This document shows, piece after piece, positions 9,001 to 16,940 of a stretch of DNA of 64,000 bases (position 1 is the stretch's first letter; every line of letters starts with the position of its first letter). The stretch comes from Pontibacter russatus (GTDB lineage: Bacteria > Bacteroidota > Bacteroidia > Cytophagales > Hymenobacteraceae): contig NZ_CP047984.1 of the NCBI RefSeq assembly GCF_009931655.1, forward strand, positions 4,109,001-4,173,000. Direction: 5' to 3'. The translations under genes and the position numbers were made by a program. The notes under the pieces were generated by a model, which was not told the origin of the DNA, made no database searches, and worked only from the letters and a program-made list of their open reading frames with translations.

Positions 9001-9707
9001 TCTTTCTGCAGCAGTGTTTCCTGCTCCTGCAGCTCCGCTACGCTTTGCGCATATGCCTCGCGCTGCTCCTCCGGCAGCAATTGGCTGTCCTGCAGGCGGC
9101 GTTCCAGTTCCTCCTTTTTCAGACGCTCGATTTTTGACTTTTCGTAAGCTGATTTAGAGATATCGGAGTAGATGCCGGTGTCGGTGATTTTCTCCAGCAG
9201 GCTGCTGCGCTCGTTGGGGCTTGCCTTCAGGAAACGGGCAAAGTCGCCCTGCGACAGCATGACCGAGCGCAGGAACTGGCTGTAGTCGAGCCCGCACAGC
9301 TCCGCTACTTTATCAGGCACCTGGCTTGGCTTCAGGTCAAAAGGTTTATCGTCGGCGAGGTCGCAAAGTTCCATGATAACCGGCTGCATGTTGCCCTCTG
9401 CCTTGCCCCGGCTGCGGCGGATGTGCCACCGGGAGCGGTAGCGCCTGCCCTCCGCCTCAAACTCCACCTCCGAAAAGGCCTCGGCCGTGTAGCGCGTCAT
9501 CAGCTCCAGCGGCTTGTCGTTGCTGTGGCGGTGTACCAGCCCGTAGAGTCCCACCGTGATGGCATCCAGAATGGTGGTCTTGCCTGCGCCCGTCTGCCCC
9601 GTGATCGCGAAAAGCCCTGCATCCGCCAGTGGGCTCCGGTCGAAGCGGATCTCATGCTCGCCTTTCAGCGAGTTCAGGTTGAGGAAACGGACGGAGAGGA
9701 TTTTCAT
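6060..9707 (-). CDS. sbcC: Exonuclease subunit SbcC (Rad50-like SMC ATPase)
   Basis: ATPase and DNA-tethering subunit of the SbcCD (Rad50-Mre11) nuclease, which opens hairpins, cuts palindromes and clears DNA ends. 1215 residues. Walker A GQTGAGKTT is at about residues 37-45. Very long Gln/Leu/Glu-rich coiled coils lie on both sides of a zinc hook whose CPLC cysteines are residues 598 and 601, almost exactly mid-protein. The C-terminal half-ATPase shows NTLSGGESFLVSLALALGLSDL (signature and linker) and FIDEGFGTLD (Walker B). The start MKILSVRFLNLNSLKG matches the family. Encoded downstream of sbcD on the same strand, but with 139 bases between, filled by a palindromic repeat. Gln-rich codons (CAG) create long false frames on the other strand. 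Confidence 0.97.
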   Translation of the reverse strand: MKILSVRFLNLNSLKGEHEIRFDRSPLADAGLFAITGQTGAGKTTILDAITVGLYGLVHRHSNDKPLELMTRYTAEAFSEVEFEAEGRRYRSRWHIRRSRGKAEGNMQPVIMELCDLADDKPFDLKPSQVPDKVAELCGLDYSQFLRSVMLSQGDFARFLKASPNERSSLLEKITDTGIYSDISKSAYEKSKIERLKKEELERRLQDSQLLPEEQREAYAQSVAELQEQETLLQKDITSVQEQLQWLQQLQQLKLKKQQHEEALQAQEQKLAQLQPEFRKLQQHEQAHQFVGELAEIRSASSKVVEAQEQLLTLEKQVPALEAELEQAGQIATAAGKAHQQQEEALHQLEPLLEQVTQLDHHLYTIRESYQKDKAAYVQLEEALKKEQDQQQTEQQHLAELKQEADGIKNWLAAQQRLQDLPENLYELKSTVKALEEVEQRIRRCQQEQQDLMAQQQQEVAQQEELQGKLQLHEAQQQALHTQKQEKLARLQALLSDKTVDELEQSAQEQPLQLARYEKLLELSRQHRQQTQKKQELLQLLSQQEQDIKAQQTQLTTTQQKHNAATERLEDMQKLVQLQQQIQKYEEARLTLQPEQPCPLCGSEHHPFVEGYYRVNLSEEVQKRDRQQALVKELQQAAQALQLQLNTLQQKQQAATAAITETEQELARLQHAFSGTAAGIAVGIEQTEQLAQNLQAQRQALGQVQEALTQVRVLGRALEQINQQAQQNREAQLRVQAQLERLQQAAQHRQEQLEKLQLNLQDEQEQQQAHTETAESFAAAYGQLYKPTERQQLLQTLEQQAAIYQQKQQDLVQKREAYLQSDTELKHLNARVQEKQKERQERQENLRREHIKLTEVKEAREQLFGEKQPQQERQLARQELRSRAQQAEEARASHLQKQQELREARRRQSECAATHQKSKSLLDALRDGLLQVLRQKGIATIEALSQMLLDRDEADRLANLKAQTEKHLTELRKSLSDVRHELETTQARQLTSESQDSLQQLYAGKTQAQRELIARRARIQQLLEQDAEQRDKNRELAQKLQTQQLVCNRWNQLADLIGSADGNKFSRFAQGLTLARLVELANRHLLKLNDRYRILKSTEEDLELLIIDTYQAEAVRPMNTLSGGESFLVSLALALGLSDLAGRRTQINSLFIDEGFGTLDAETLDAAISTLENLQASGKMIGIISHVEALKERIGTQIRVQKKAGGVSTVEVTGW

Positions 9708-9747
9708 TTATATATATGTACTGAAAATGAGATACACTAGATGGTGA

Positions 9748-9847
9748 AGACCTCGCGGTGCCCGGGGGCTCTGCGAGCGTCTGATTTATATATAGCAGTT
9801 GCTTCGTAGCCCAGACGCTCGCGGGACCTTCGGACACCGCGAGGTCT
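9748..9847. repeat. Palindromic dispersed repeat (REP/MITE-like), copy 1
   Basis: Inverted repeat of about 100 bases that begins AGACCTCGCGGTG and ends CACCGCGAGGTCT, with inner GAGCGTCTG/CAGACGCTC arms. A second copy lies at 60651-60733 in reversed orientation: its left arm matches the reverse complement of this copy's right arm at about 31 of 33 positions. The element fills the sbcD-sbcC gap, and its last base is the first base (on the plus strand) of the sbcD stop codon. Confidence 0.75.
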
Positions 9848-11073
9848 CAATCTTCCTCCTCCTGCCCCATCAACTCCAGCAGTTCTGAGAAAGTAGTGAG
9901 CAGTTCGGTGTGGTCGCTGTCGGGGAAGGCGCTTTCGCAGCGTTTCCGGAACACGTCCTTTTCGCCCAGGGAGTGCAGATCGGCTTCTTCCCGCACCTGC
10001 TGCTCCAGCGTTTGCCGCGCTGTGCTGATGATGGGCGGACGGTGGATGAGCAACTGCAGCTCCAGTTTCAGCCGAAGCACTTCCTCGAGTTGCTGGTTCA
10101 GGTCGGGGAGGGGCGATTCCAGCTCCACCTGCAGTTCGGCCCAGGCTGTTAGCGTGTAGCCGCTGTTATCATATATAGCCAGCTGTTGCTTCACTTTCTC
10201 CAGCGGCCCTTTAAAGCGCAGCAGCTTGCGGCAGCAGGGTATCTCCAGCTCGCGCAGCTCAGCCAGCTTACCGCCTTCAAAGTCAAGTATATAGTTTACT
10301 TTTTTGTCTGTCACTTCGCTGAAACTAAGTGGAATGGGAGAGCCGGAATAGCGGATATGATGCTGGTTGTTCACCTTTTGCGGGCGGTGCAGGTGGCCGA
10401 GCGCCACGTAGTCAAACTCCCTTGGGAACTGCTCCGCGCCGATCTGCCCCAGGTTGCCGACGTGTATTTCCTTTTCGCTGTCGGAGGCGGTGGACCCGGC
10501 GGCAAACAGGTGGCCGGTGGCGACGATGGGTATATGCTGCTCTTTGTACTGCTGCAGGTGCGGCACAAAGGCCGCATAATGCGCGGCAATGCCTTGTTTG
10601 ATGCGCTGCTCCCGTTCCTCATAACGCTCGCCCGCCACCGAAAGCCGTACGTCGCGGTCGCGGAGGAAGGGCACGGCGCACACCACCAGCTCTATATCCC
10701 CCTGCTCATTTTTGAGCTCAAGCAGCTCATCCAGCGGGTCCTCTGTGGCTCCCCCAATCACATAAATATTGAAGCACTCCAGCAGTTCGCGTGGGGCGTT
10801 GAGGGTGGCGACGGAATCGTGGTTGCCGCCCGTGATGATGACATGGCGGCAGCAGGTGGCGCAGACCCTGCGCAGGAAATCGTAGTAGAGCTTGAGGGCG
10901 GTGTTGGAGGGGGCGCCGTTGTCGAACACGTCGCCAGCCATGATGAGCGCCTCTACCTGCTCCTGGGCAATGGTTTGCAGCAGCCAGTCCAGGAAGCGCT
11001 GGTGCTCTTCCGTCCGTTCGAGGTTGACGAGGCGCTGGCCAAGGTGCCAGTCCGAAGTGTGTAGTACGCGCAT
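9847..11073 (-). CDS. sbcD: Exonuclease subunit SbcD (Mre11-like phosphoesterase)
   Basis: Manganese-dependent nuclease subunit of SbcCD. 408 residues. The calcineurin-like metallophosphoesterase core shows MRVLHTSDWHLGQ (metal ligands Asp and His), MAGDVFDNG, ITGGNHDS and, further on, VATGHLF and YVALGHLHRPQ. The C-terminal part (about 280-408) is the capping and SbcC-binding region, Leu/Glu/Gln-rich. Family length is normal. It is the promoter-proximal gene of the sbcDC pair; whether the intercistronic palindrome changes expression of sbcC cannot be judged from sequence. The palindrome is notable because SbcCD itself cuts long palindromes. Confidence 0.96.
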   Translation of the reverse strand: MRVLHTSDWHLGQRLVNLERTEEHQRFLDWLLQTIAQEQVEALIMAGDVFDNGAPSNTALKLYYDFLRRVCATCCRHVIITGGNHDSVATLNAPRELLECFNIYVIGGATEDPLDELLELKNEQGDIELVVCAVPFLRDRDVRLSVAGERYEEREQRIKQGIAAHYAAFVPHLQQYKEQHIPIVATGHLFAAGSTASDSEKEIHVGNLGQIGAEQFPREFDYVALGHLHRPQKVNNQHHIRYSGSPIPLSFSEVTDKKVNYILDFEGGKLAELRELEIPCCRKLLRFKGPLEKVKQQLAIYDNSGYTLTAWAELQVELESPLPDLNQQLEEVLRLKLELQLLIHRPPIISTARQTLEQQVREEADLHSLGEKDVFRKRCESAFPDSDHTELLTTFSELLELMGQEEED

Positions 11074-11198
11074 TATATCCCAGTCCTTTCTTCCAATCCT
11101 GCTTCTAAGATACAGGAAGATATGGCCAAGCTACAAGCCGATGGGGAAGGTTTTATCAACAGGTTATGCACAATCAGCGGTGTGGCAGCGCTTTGGGT

Positions 11199-11600
11199 TT
11201 ACTCTGCGCTGCCCTGCTCGGTCGGAAACCCGGCTTCTTTCAAATCCTGGAAACCGCCCACGTTGTAGATGTGCCGGAAGCCCGCCTCCTTCAGCAGCTC
11301 CGCCGCTTTTCCGCTCCGGTTGCCGCTGGCGCAATAGAGGTAGTACACCTTGTCCTTGTCCCAGTTTTCTATTTCCCGGGCAAACGCTCCGCCGCGGTAG
11401 TCGGAGTTGACGGCGCCGTCAAGGTGGCCTTCGGCAAACTCCTCCGGCGTGCGCACGTCTACCAGAATCGTCTTGCGGCCCAGGCGCTCGCCTTTAAACT
11501 GCTGTGGCGTCAGGTTCTGCACCTGTGCCGGCGTGCTCTGCTGCGGCCCGGCGCAGCTCAGGAAGGCGAGAAATGAAACAGAAAGGAGGATGGCTCTCAT
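11199..11600 (-). CDS. Rhodanese-domain lipoprotein
   Basis: Predicted exported lipoprotein of 133 residues: signal MRAILLSVSFLAFLSC with lipid Cys at residue 16, a short linker, then one rhodanese domain. Seen: ILVDVRTPEEFAEGHLDGAVN and the active loop YLYCASGNRSGKAAELL, with the sulfur-carrying Cys followed by the ASGNRS cradle, so the domain should be catalytically competent for persulfide transfer. Substrate unknown. It lies 112 bases downstream of an ArsR-family regulator on the same strand, a pairing often seen in sulfur stress or metal response (inference). Confidence 0.88.
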   Translation of the reverse strand: MRAILLSVSFLAFLSCAGPQQSTPAQVQNLTPQQFKGERLGRKTILVDVRTPEEFAEGHLDGAVNSDYRGGAFAREIENWDKDKVYYLYCASGNRSGKAAELLKEAGFRHIYNVGGFQDLKEAGFPTEQGSAE

Positions 11601-11712
11601 ATCTATAAACCGATTTTATGTTGAGGCAATGAAATGTGTAAATGTAAGCATTTGCGCTGTCCGGTCTTCCGCATCCTCCATATAAAATTTATACAGGGCG
11701 CGGCGGTGAGCT

Positions 11713-12039
11713 TCAGTGAGGTTTGAAGTTGTGGATGCACGCGATGATGCTGGTGATGTTGGTGTCGGCCAGAAAGTAATAGATGTTTTTCCCTTCGCGG
11801 TGCGTGCCCAGGATGCCTTTGTCGCGCATGTTGGTGAGGTGGTGCGACAGCAGAGACTGTTCTATCTGCAGCACTTCCTGCAGCTGGCTCACGGTCAGCC
11901 GGTCGCGCTGCTCCAGCAGATCGATGATGCCGAGGCGCATGGGGTGCGCCATGCACCTGAGTACGTAGGCGGCCTGTTCCAGTTTCTTCTGCTCCACCCT
12001 TACTTTTAAGTTGCTCATGCTCTGGTTTGGTTTGTTCAC
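11713..12039 (-). CDS. ArsR-family winged-helix transcriptional regulator
   Basis: DNA-binding repressor-type protein of 108 residues. The fold is visible as AAYVLRCMAHPMRLGIIDLL, then LTVSQLQEVLQIEQSLLSHHLTNMRDKGIL (helix-turn-helix) and the wing THREGKNIYYFL. The metal box ELCVCDL typical of ArsR/SmtB is absent. Two Cys remain, at about residues 29 and 101, near the helix 2 and helix 5 positions that carry the redox pair in persulfide sensors such as SqrR/BigR; that reading is inference. An alternative start is Met8. It is upstream of the rhodanese gene and probably controls it. Confidence 0.88.
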   Translation of the reverse strand: MNKPNQSMSNLKVRVEQKKLEQAAYVLRCMAHPMRLGIIDLLEQRDRLTVSQLQEVLQIEQSLLSHHLTNMRDKGILGTHREGKNIYYFLADTNITSIIACIHNFKPH

Positions 12040-12390
12040 CTGTTATATATGGAGAAGTGTTCATATATAAATAATGATACAATTATCGGGCGGTGTGAGT
12101 TCCTGCAACCACAGTAAGGCCGTGTCTCCGGGTTCCTTTACGGCAAGCCTGCTGCTGTGCCCGTGTGCCGCTCTGCTTCTCCGCGCGCCATCTGCTTTCC
12201 CTGGTTCAATATACCAGGCTGTGTGATATAGGACGGAATGACTCCTGATATCAAATCTGCCTCTCATTCGTCCCCAGAGTGGCTGGTCAGGTTTCAGCGG
12301 ATGCTTGTATCTCAAAGGCTAGCTATATAGCTTACCCTCAAATAGAAAGGAGGCGGATGAAGGCAGGGCGCGGCGAACCAGGCATGCAAC
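12040..12390. other. Intergenic stretch without a supported gene
   Basis: About 350 bases upstream of the ArsR gene and downstream of the PhoD-like gene. A minus-strand frame at 12061-12315 has no signal, motif or conserved look. I see TATATA clusters but no clear terminator. Confidence 0.5.
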
Positions 12391-13422
12391 TCAATGGATT
12401 AGCTTCTCTTCGAGCAGCACCCGGTTGCCCTCGCCCCGGATTTGGAGAATGATAGCGGTGTAGGCGCTTTCCCAGTAGATGTCGAGGAGGCCGAAGTTCA
12501 GCGCGCCCACCTGCTCCCCGACCCGGTATATGTTGCCGCCCTTCCGGGCCCTGCGGTGGTGCGTCATGCCGCTGGCGGTAATCTCGTAGAGCGGGGCGTC
12601 ATATCCCTTTAGTTTGATTTTGCCCAACTCGCCCACGTGCCGGTCGCCGGAGAGGAGGATGGGGATGGCGGGTTGGGTTTGCTCCAGGAGGCGGAACAGC
12701 CGCTCGCGCGCCTGCGGAAAGGCTGACCAGTTGGTGTAAGCATGGCCCGTGGGCAGCACCTGGATGCCGCTGGCGATGAGGTGTACGCTGGCGTCGCTGT
12801 CGGTAAGTTCCCGCTCCAGCCACCGCCACTGCTCCTCGCCCAGCACGTCGCCGGTTTCGTTTGGCATATAGAAACCGAAGATGGAGTTCAGCCTGTCGCG
12901 GTGGTAGCGTACGTCCAGCAGCAGAATTTTTATTTTGCGGTTGCCCTCGCCCACGGTGTAGCTGCGGTATATGCCTTCCTGCTCCCGCACGGGGGCATTT
13001 TCAGGCACACCAATGAAGTCGAGGAAGAGCTGCTGGCTCTGCGCCTTCTTCTCAAACTCCTTGCCTGCGCCGTCATAGGCATAGTCGTGGTCGTCCCATA
13101 TGCCGGTGATGGGCGTGGTTTGGAGCAACTGGCGGTAGCCGGGGTGCTGTTGCTGCAGGCGGTAGTGCCGGGCCATCACAGCCATATCTCTGGTGTCGGC
13201 GTAGATATTGTCCCCCAGCCACACCCACAGGTCCGGTTTGGTGGCTACAATGCTTTGCCAGAGCGGCTGCTGTTGCAGTTGGTTGTTGCAGGAGCCGAAG
13301 GCAATGCGGGTGCGGGTACTGTCAGTTGCGGCGTCATGCTGCGCGGCGGAGGGCAAGGCAGCGCACAACAGACACAGCAGCAGCAGGGTGCCGCGCAGAG
13401 AATCGAGGAGTTTCAGGAGCAT
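12391..13422 (-). CDS. PhoD-like alkaline phosphatase, exported
   Basis: Metal-dependent phosphatase or phosphodiesterase of the PhoD family, exported by a signal peptide (MLLKLLDSLRGTLLLLCLL..PSAAQ). Motifs seen: IAFGSCNNQ, WVWLGDNIYAD, GIWDDHDYAYDGAGKEF, LLLDVRYHRD and the C-terminal LLSGDRHVGELG, covering the metal-binding Asp, Asn and His residues. About 343 residues from the chosen start. An in-frame ATG at 13491 exists, but the 23 residues before 13422 lack signal character, so I chose the later Met. Eukaryote-like and Cytophagales PhoD homologues of this short form often act on phosphodiesters; the substrate is not readable here. A 26-base palindrome lies upstream. Confidence 0.88.
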   Translation of the reverse strand: MLLKLLDSLRGTLLLLCLLCAALPSAAQHDAATDSTRTRIAFGSCNNQLQQQPLWQSIVATKPDLWVWLGDNIYADTRDMAVMARHYRLQQQHPGYRQLLQTTPITGIWDDHDYAYDGAGKEFEKKAQSQQLFLDFIGVPENAPVREQEGIYRSYTVGEGNRKIKILLLDVRYHRDRLNSIFGFYMPNETGDVLGEEQWRWLERELTDSDASVHLIASGIQVLPTGHAYTNWSAFPQARERLFRLLEQTQPAIPILLSGDRHVGELGKIKLKGYDAPLYEITASGMTHHRRARKGGNIYRVGEQVGALNFGLLDIYWESAYTAIILQIRGEGNRVLLEEKLIH

Positions 13423-13477
13423 ATGGCCCGTATACCCGATTGGTGGTGCAGGAGTTTTAAGGCAGGCTGACAGGAAA

Positions 13478-13503
13478 AGTACTTCCTGCACGCAGGAAGT
13501 ACT
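13478..13503. promoter_or_regulatory. 26-base palindrome upstream of the PhoD-like gene
   Basis: Two perfect 12-bp arms (AGTACTTCCTGC and GCAGGAAGTACT) around the centre AC. It lies about 56 bases before the chosen phosphatase start and no T tract follows. It could be an operator for a dimeric regulator or a repeat; I see no second copy in this window. Confidence 0.5.
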
Positions 13504-13699
13504 AGGGCTTAGAGGAGCAGGGGCCCCCTGAAAGGCCTCCAGAGAGACAGATGGTAGTTTTCAGTAGCTTGGAAAAGGCAGCAGCAATCGCTAAAACTAT
13601 GAAAGCATCCGGTCTTCGCCTAATGAAATAGATGAACGCCCGGATTTTACCGACCAGCCGGCCCCATATAACCCTGATTTCCCAAAACTGCCGCTATAT

Positions 13700-13736
13700 A
13701 AAAAGGGAGGCCACACAGCAGGCGACCTCCCTTTTT
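13700..13736. terminator. Bidirectional hairpin with A/T flanks
   Basis: An 11-bp stem AAAAAGGGAGG/CCTCCCTTTTT with a 15-base loop, with A and T tracts in the stem so it can work on either strand. It lies downstream of the catalase gene on the minus strand, beyond the large hairpin at 13764. Confidence 0.65.
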
Positions 13737-13763
13737 ACAGCTTCAATACCTGTATCCGGATAA

Positions 13764-13822
13764 AATCAACCTAAACCTGCATGGGAGAAGTGGCGCTTCT
13801 CCCATGCAGGTTTAGGTTGATT
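13764..13822. repeat. Perfect 27-bp hairpin downstream of the catalase gene
   Basis: Arms 13764-13790 and 13796-13822 are exact reverse complements, with the five-base loop TGGCG. On the minus strand it is preceded by a 10-bp hairpin and followed by GATTTTATCC, so it may terminate the catalase transcript, though the stem is much longer than a usual terminator. Confidence 0.8.
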
Positions 13823-13824
13823 AG

Positions 13825-13864
13825 ACACGACACAAAAAGGCTTGTGTTCTGGTATGTGTCGTGT
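13825..13864 (-). terminator. 10-bp hairpin directly after the catalase stop codon
   Basis: Arms ACACGACACA (13825-13834) and TGTGTCGTGT (13855-13864), loop of 20 bases that includes a run of five A/T. It begins nine bases beyond the catalase stop. Confidence 0.5.
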
Positions 13865-13872
13865 GCCTTTTC

Positions 13873-15531
13873 TTAATATGGCTTCGCAGAATGAGAGTCG
13901 GTCCGGGACTGCTCCAGGCCCTCCTTGGAAGAAGTGTTCGCCTGCGGCCCGTCCGTGCCCACCGTTTTCATCTTCTTCATCATCTCAGCCGCATTCCTGA
14001 TTCCCTCAGACACACGCCGTCCGTAGTCTTCATCGGCCTGGGTAAAGTATTCCAGCATCTTCTTTTGGATGCGCTCGTCGCAGCCAGCCAAAGTGTTCGA
14101 CAGGTTCATGATCAGCTCGTCTCGCTCCCAGTCCTCAAAGTTGCGGTAGGTCTCACCCGCCTGTTTGAACGGGTTTGGCCGGTCAATTGGCTGGCGCACC
14201 AGGTTGGCTTCGTAGCGCGGGGTGTATTCTTTGCCTGTCTTTGGCGCCTCCTGCAACCCGCCCAAAATAGACGGCTCGTAGTTTACGTGCTTGTTCTGGC
14301 CCGGGGCGAAGTCGGTTTTAAAGGCCATCTGGCCGCCGCGCTGGTTGGTGGCCACCTGTTTCTTCGGGGCGTTAATCGGCAACTGCAGGTAGTTTGCCCC
14401 TACGCGGTAGCGCTGGGTGTCGGAATAGGAGAAGGTGCGGCCCTGCAGCATTTTATCGTCCGAGAAATCAAGCCCGTCCACCAGCACGCCGGTTCCGAAG
14501 GCCGAGAGCTCCACCTCGTTGAAGTAGTCCTCTGGGTTTCTGTTCAGCGTCATCTTGCCGACAGGGTGCCACGGGAACTGCTCCTTTGGCCAGATTTTGG
14601 TGTCATCCAGCGGGTCGAAGTCCAGTTCCGGATGCTCGTCGTCGCTCATGATCTGCACGTTCAGTTCCCACTCGGGGTAGTCGCCGTTCTCGATGGCCTC
14701 GTACAGGTCCTGGGTGGCGTGGTTAAAATTCTTTCCCTGGATTTCTTCCGCCTCTTTCTGCGTCAGGTTACGGATGCCCTGCTTCAGCGGCTCCCAGTGG
14801 TATTTCACCAGCACGGCCTCCCCGTCAGCATTCACCCACTTGTAGGTGTTCACGCCGGAGCCCTGCATCTGGCGGTAGTTGGCCGGTATGCCCCACGGCG
14901 AGTACAGGAAGGTGACCATATGGGTGGCTTCCGGGGTGCCGGAGAAAAAGTCGAAGATGCGGTGCCCGCTCTGGATGTTGGTGATGGGGTCTGGTTTCTG
15001 GGAGTGAATCAGGTCCGGGAACTTCATGGCATCCCGGATGAAGAATATCTTCAGGTTGTTGCCCACCAAATCCCAGTTGCCGTCTTCGGTATAGAACTTC
15101 ACCGCGAATCCGCGCGGGTCGCGTAGCGTTTCGGGCGAGCCAGCCGGATGGCCTACCGTGGAAAAGCGCACAAACACCGGCGTCTGCTTTCCTTTTTCCT
15201 GAAACAGTTTGGCGCGGGTGTATTTGGCAATCGGCTGGTCGCCCACCTTACCATAGGCTTCGAACACGCCGTGGGCGCCGGCGCCACGGGCATGCACCAC
15301 GCGCTCCGGCACGCGCTCGCGGTCGAAGTGCGATATCTTCTCAATGAAATGGTAGTTCTCCATGGTGGCAGGGCCTCTGTTGCCAACGGTACGGGTGTTC
15401 TGATTGTCCCTCACCGGATGGCCTTGCCGGGTGGTCAGGATGTTGCCCTGCCCGCTCTGGCCGTTGCCGGAGTGCATGGCGCCTCCGCTTTTGCTTTGGT
15501 TGCCGTTTTCGCTGTTTTCTTTCATGTTCAT
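13873..15531 (-). CDS. Monofunctional heme catalase
   Basis: Breaks hydrogen peroxide into water and oxygen in the cytoplasm. 552 residues, with a Gly/Ser/Asn-rich N-terminal extension of about 45 residues. Seen: [20 protein letters not shown] with the catalytic His at residue 80; [39 protein letters not shown] with the distal Asn; and [15 protein letters not shown] with the heme-ligand Tyr at about residue 370. The C-terminus after residue 510 is a disordered Ser/Thr-rich tail. It is a small-subunit catalase without the large-subunit flavodoxin-like domain. Stands alone between long intergenic regions; no OxyR-type gene is adjacent. Symbol not assigned because katA/katE cannot be told apart here. 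Confidence 0.96.
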   Translation of the reverse strand: MNMKENSENGNQSKSGGAMHSGNGQSGQGNILTTRQGHPVRDNQNTRTVGNRGPATMENYHFIEKISHFDRERVPERVVHARGAGAHGVFEAYGKVGDQPIAKYTRAKLFQEKGKQTPVFVRFSTVGHPAGSPETLRDPRGFAVKFYTEDGNWDLVGNNLKIFFIRDAMKFPDLIHSQKPDPITNIQSGHRIFDFFSGTPEATHMVTFLYSPWGIPANYRQMQGSGVNTYKWVNADGEAVLVKYHWEPLKQGIRNLTQKEAEEIQGKNFNHATQDLYEAIENGDYPEWELNVQIMSDDEHPELDFDPLDDTKIWPKEQFPWHPVGKMTLNRNPEDYFNEVELSAFGTGVLVDGLDFSDDKMLQGRTFSYSDTQRYRVGANYLQLPINAPKKQVATNQRGGQMAFKTDFAPGQNKHVNYEPSILGGLQEAPKTGKEYTPRYEANLVRQPIDRPNPFKQAGETYRNFEDWERDELIMNLSNTLAGCDERIQKKMLEYFTQADEDYGRRVSEGIRNAAEMMKKMKTVGTDGPQANTSSKEGLEQSRTDSHSAKPY

Positions 15532-15940
15532 GCTATATATAGTTAGATTGATGGCCCGCTTGATCTACAATATACTCTATAAAGTCATTAGTTGGTTATA
15601 GATATTTCCTATAAAGCATCTGCATGCTTTATATAGGCTGCCAGGCACAAAGCAGGGGAGGTCTTCATGCGCTGAGGGACTTGCGCCGGAGAGGCTTGGT
15701 ATATGGTATACGCAGAGAAAGAATCGGGTGGCGGAAATTCCGGGTATATGACGGCAGCATTTTAGAGAAGGGCTTTCGGCAAATCGGTTTAGTGAAGCCA
15801 TGCTATGTAAATGCCATATAGCTGCACCGGCCGGATAGGTAAATCGCTGTGGCAGGAAGGGGCAGAACCTGATTAGAAAAACGTTGGCCGCTCAGGTTCG
15901 TTTATAGGGGTAGGAAATACTAAATAAAACTCACACAACT
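15532..15940. other. Divergent intergenic region, no gene seen
   Basis: About 410 bases between the catalase gene (minus) and the disordered-protein gene (plus), so it must hold both promoters. I find TATATA clusters but no clean TAnnTTTG box or hairpin. Confidence 0.5.
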
Positions 15941-16795
15941 ATGGAAAGAGACAACGAATATCATAACCGCCACAACAGCGACCGGCAGCGACGCCAGGAC
16001 AACGAGAAGTTTGAGAACTACAGAGACCGCTACACCAGCCGCGGCAACTACTACGGCATGCGCGACACGGACGCAGAATACCGCAACATGCGCAGCACCG
16101 GCAGCACCAACTACGGGTCAGGGCCGGTAGGCGGATACGACGCCAGCAGCTACAGGGGGGGCGGCGATCGGCATAACCAGAACCACTACCATTACGGCGA
16201 CCCCAACCCCTATATGGGCAACGACCGGAACGGGGGCTACGAGCGGACCAGGGGCACCGGCTGGCGCGACAACAACGACAGGTACAGCCACTACGGCAGC
16301 AACCGCACCGACGACCGGGAGCGTTACGACCGCCAGGATAACAGCTACCAGTACGGCGACCAGGGCCAGGGCAGGCGCTACAGCGACTTCGGCCGCGACG
16401 AGGGCCGCACTTACAACCAGCACACGAACCGGGGCTATAACGCCGCAACCGAGGACAGCTACTATGACCGCTCTGACTTTGACCACGACAGGTCAGACAA
16501 CGACTACCGTGGCAGCAGCCGCAACCCGCAGCGCAACCTCAGCCAGTGGCAGGACCGCTACAACGACAGCGACGACTTCCGCTACAGCGGCCGCATCCAG
16601 TCTTCCGGCAGCGACCGCGGTGATACCTATGCCACCGGGCTTTACGCCTCAAACCGTGCCTATAACAGCGACAATCCCTCTGACAGCGACGGAGATCGCA
16701 GCAGCAGCCGACAGCGCCGCAGCGGCCGTTCCGGCCCCGACTACTCCAGCCGCTCCTCTATCAGCGATTACGGGGCAAGGGAATACCGCGGGTAA
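15941..16795 (+). CDS. Intrinsically disordered Arg/Tyr/Asp/Gly-rich protein
   Basis: Unknown function. 284 residues made almost wholly of Arg, Asp, Asn, Gly, Ser and Tyr; I count about 32 Tyr, one Lys and no Cys. No hydrophobic core, no signal peptide, no membrane segment. Short motifs recur: RYxx, NYY, SYY, DRxxY and SSR. Such Arg/Tyr sticker patterns with polar spacers are known from proteins that form condensates or bind RNA; applying that here is inference. The frame is genuine: ATG at 15941, a clean stop and a perfect terminator 20 bases later, despite competing frames in this GC-rich repeat. Its placement next to catalase suggests a stress role. A run of seven G at 16155-16161 sits inside it. 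Confidence 0.8.
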   Translation: MERDNEYHNRHNSDRQRRQDNEKFENYRDRYTSRGNYYGMRDTDAEYRNMRSTGSTNYGSGPVGGYDASSYRGGGDRHNQNHYHYGDPNPYMGNDRNGGYERTRGTGWRDNNDRYSHYGSNRTDDRERYDRQDNSYQYGDQGQGRRYSDFGRDEGRTYNQHTNRGYNAATEDSYYDRSDFDHDRSDNDYRGSSRNPQRNLSQWQDRYNDSDDFRYSGRIQSSGSDRGDTYATGLYASNRAYNSDNPSDSDGDRSSSRQRRSGRSGPDYSSRSSISDYGAREYRG

Positions 16796-16815
16796 AGCAA
16801 TGTATCTTGTATAAG

Positions 16816-16843
16816 AAAAGCCCACCGAAACGGTGGGCTTTTT
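16816..16843 (+). terminator. Intrinsic terminator after the disordered-protein gene
   Basis: Perfect 12-bp stem AAAAGCCCACCG/CGGTGGGCTTTT, loop AAA, T tract. It separates the gene from the META lipoprotein. Confidence 0.92.
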
Positions 16844-16940
16844 GCTGCGCTGCACCCGGGCACCCGCTCCCGTGCATCGGCAGGCATCAGTTTTTGCGTA
16901 TATCCAAGGCAGAAATCGTATATACCCTAACAAAACACCT

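Noticed and set aside
6652-9147. Several long plus-strand frames opposite sbcC
   Set aside because: They encode Leu/Ser/Cys-rich low-complexity strings that mirror the CAG-rich coiled-coil codons of sbcC.
12061-12315. Minus-strand frame of 84 codons upstream of the ArsR gene
   Set aside because: Composition looks random and no promoter or family feature supports it.
15941-16795. Repetitive disordered-protein gene as a CRISPR or tandem DNA repeat
   Set aside because: The repetition is at the amino-acid level with varied codons; no identical DNA units with spacers occur here or elsewhere in the window.
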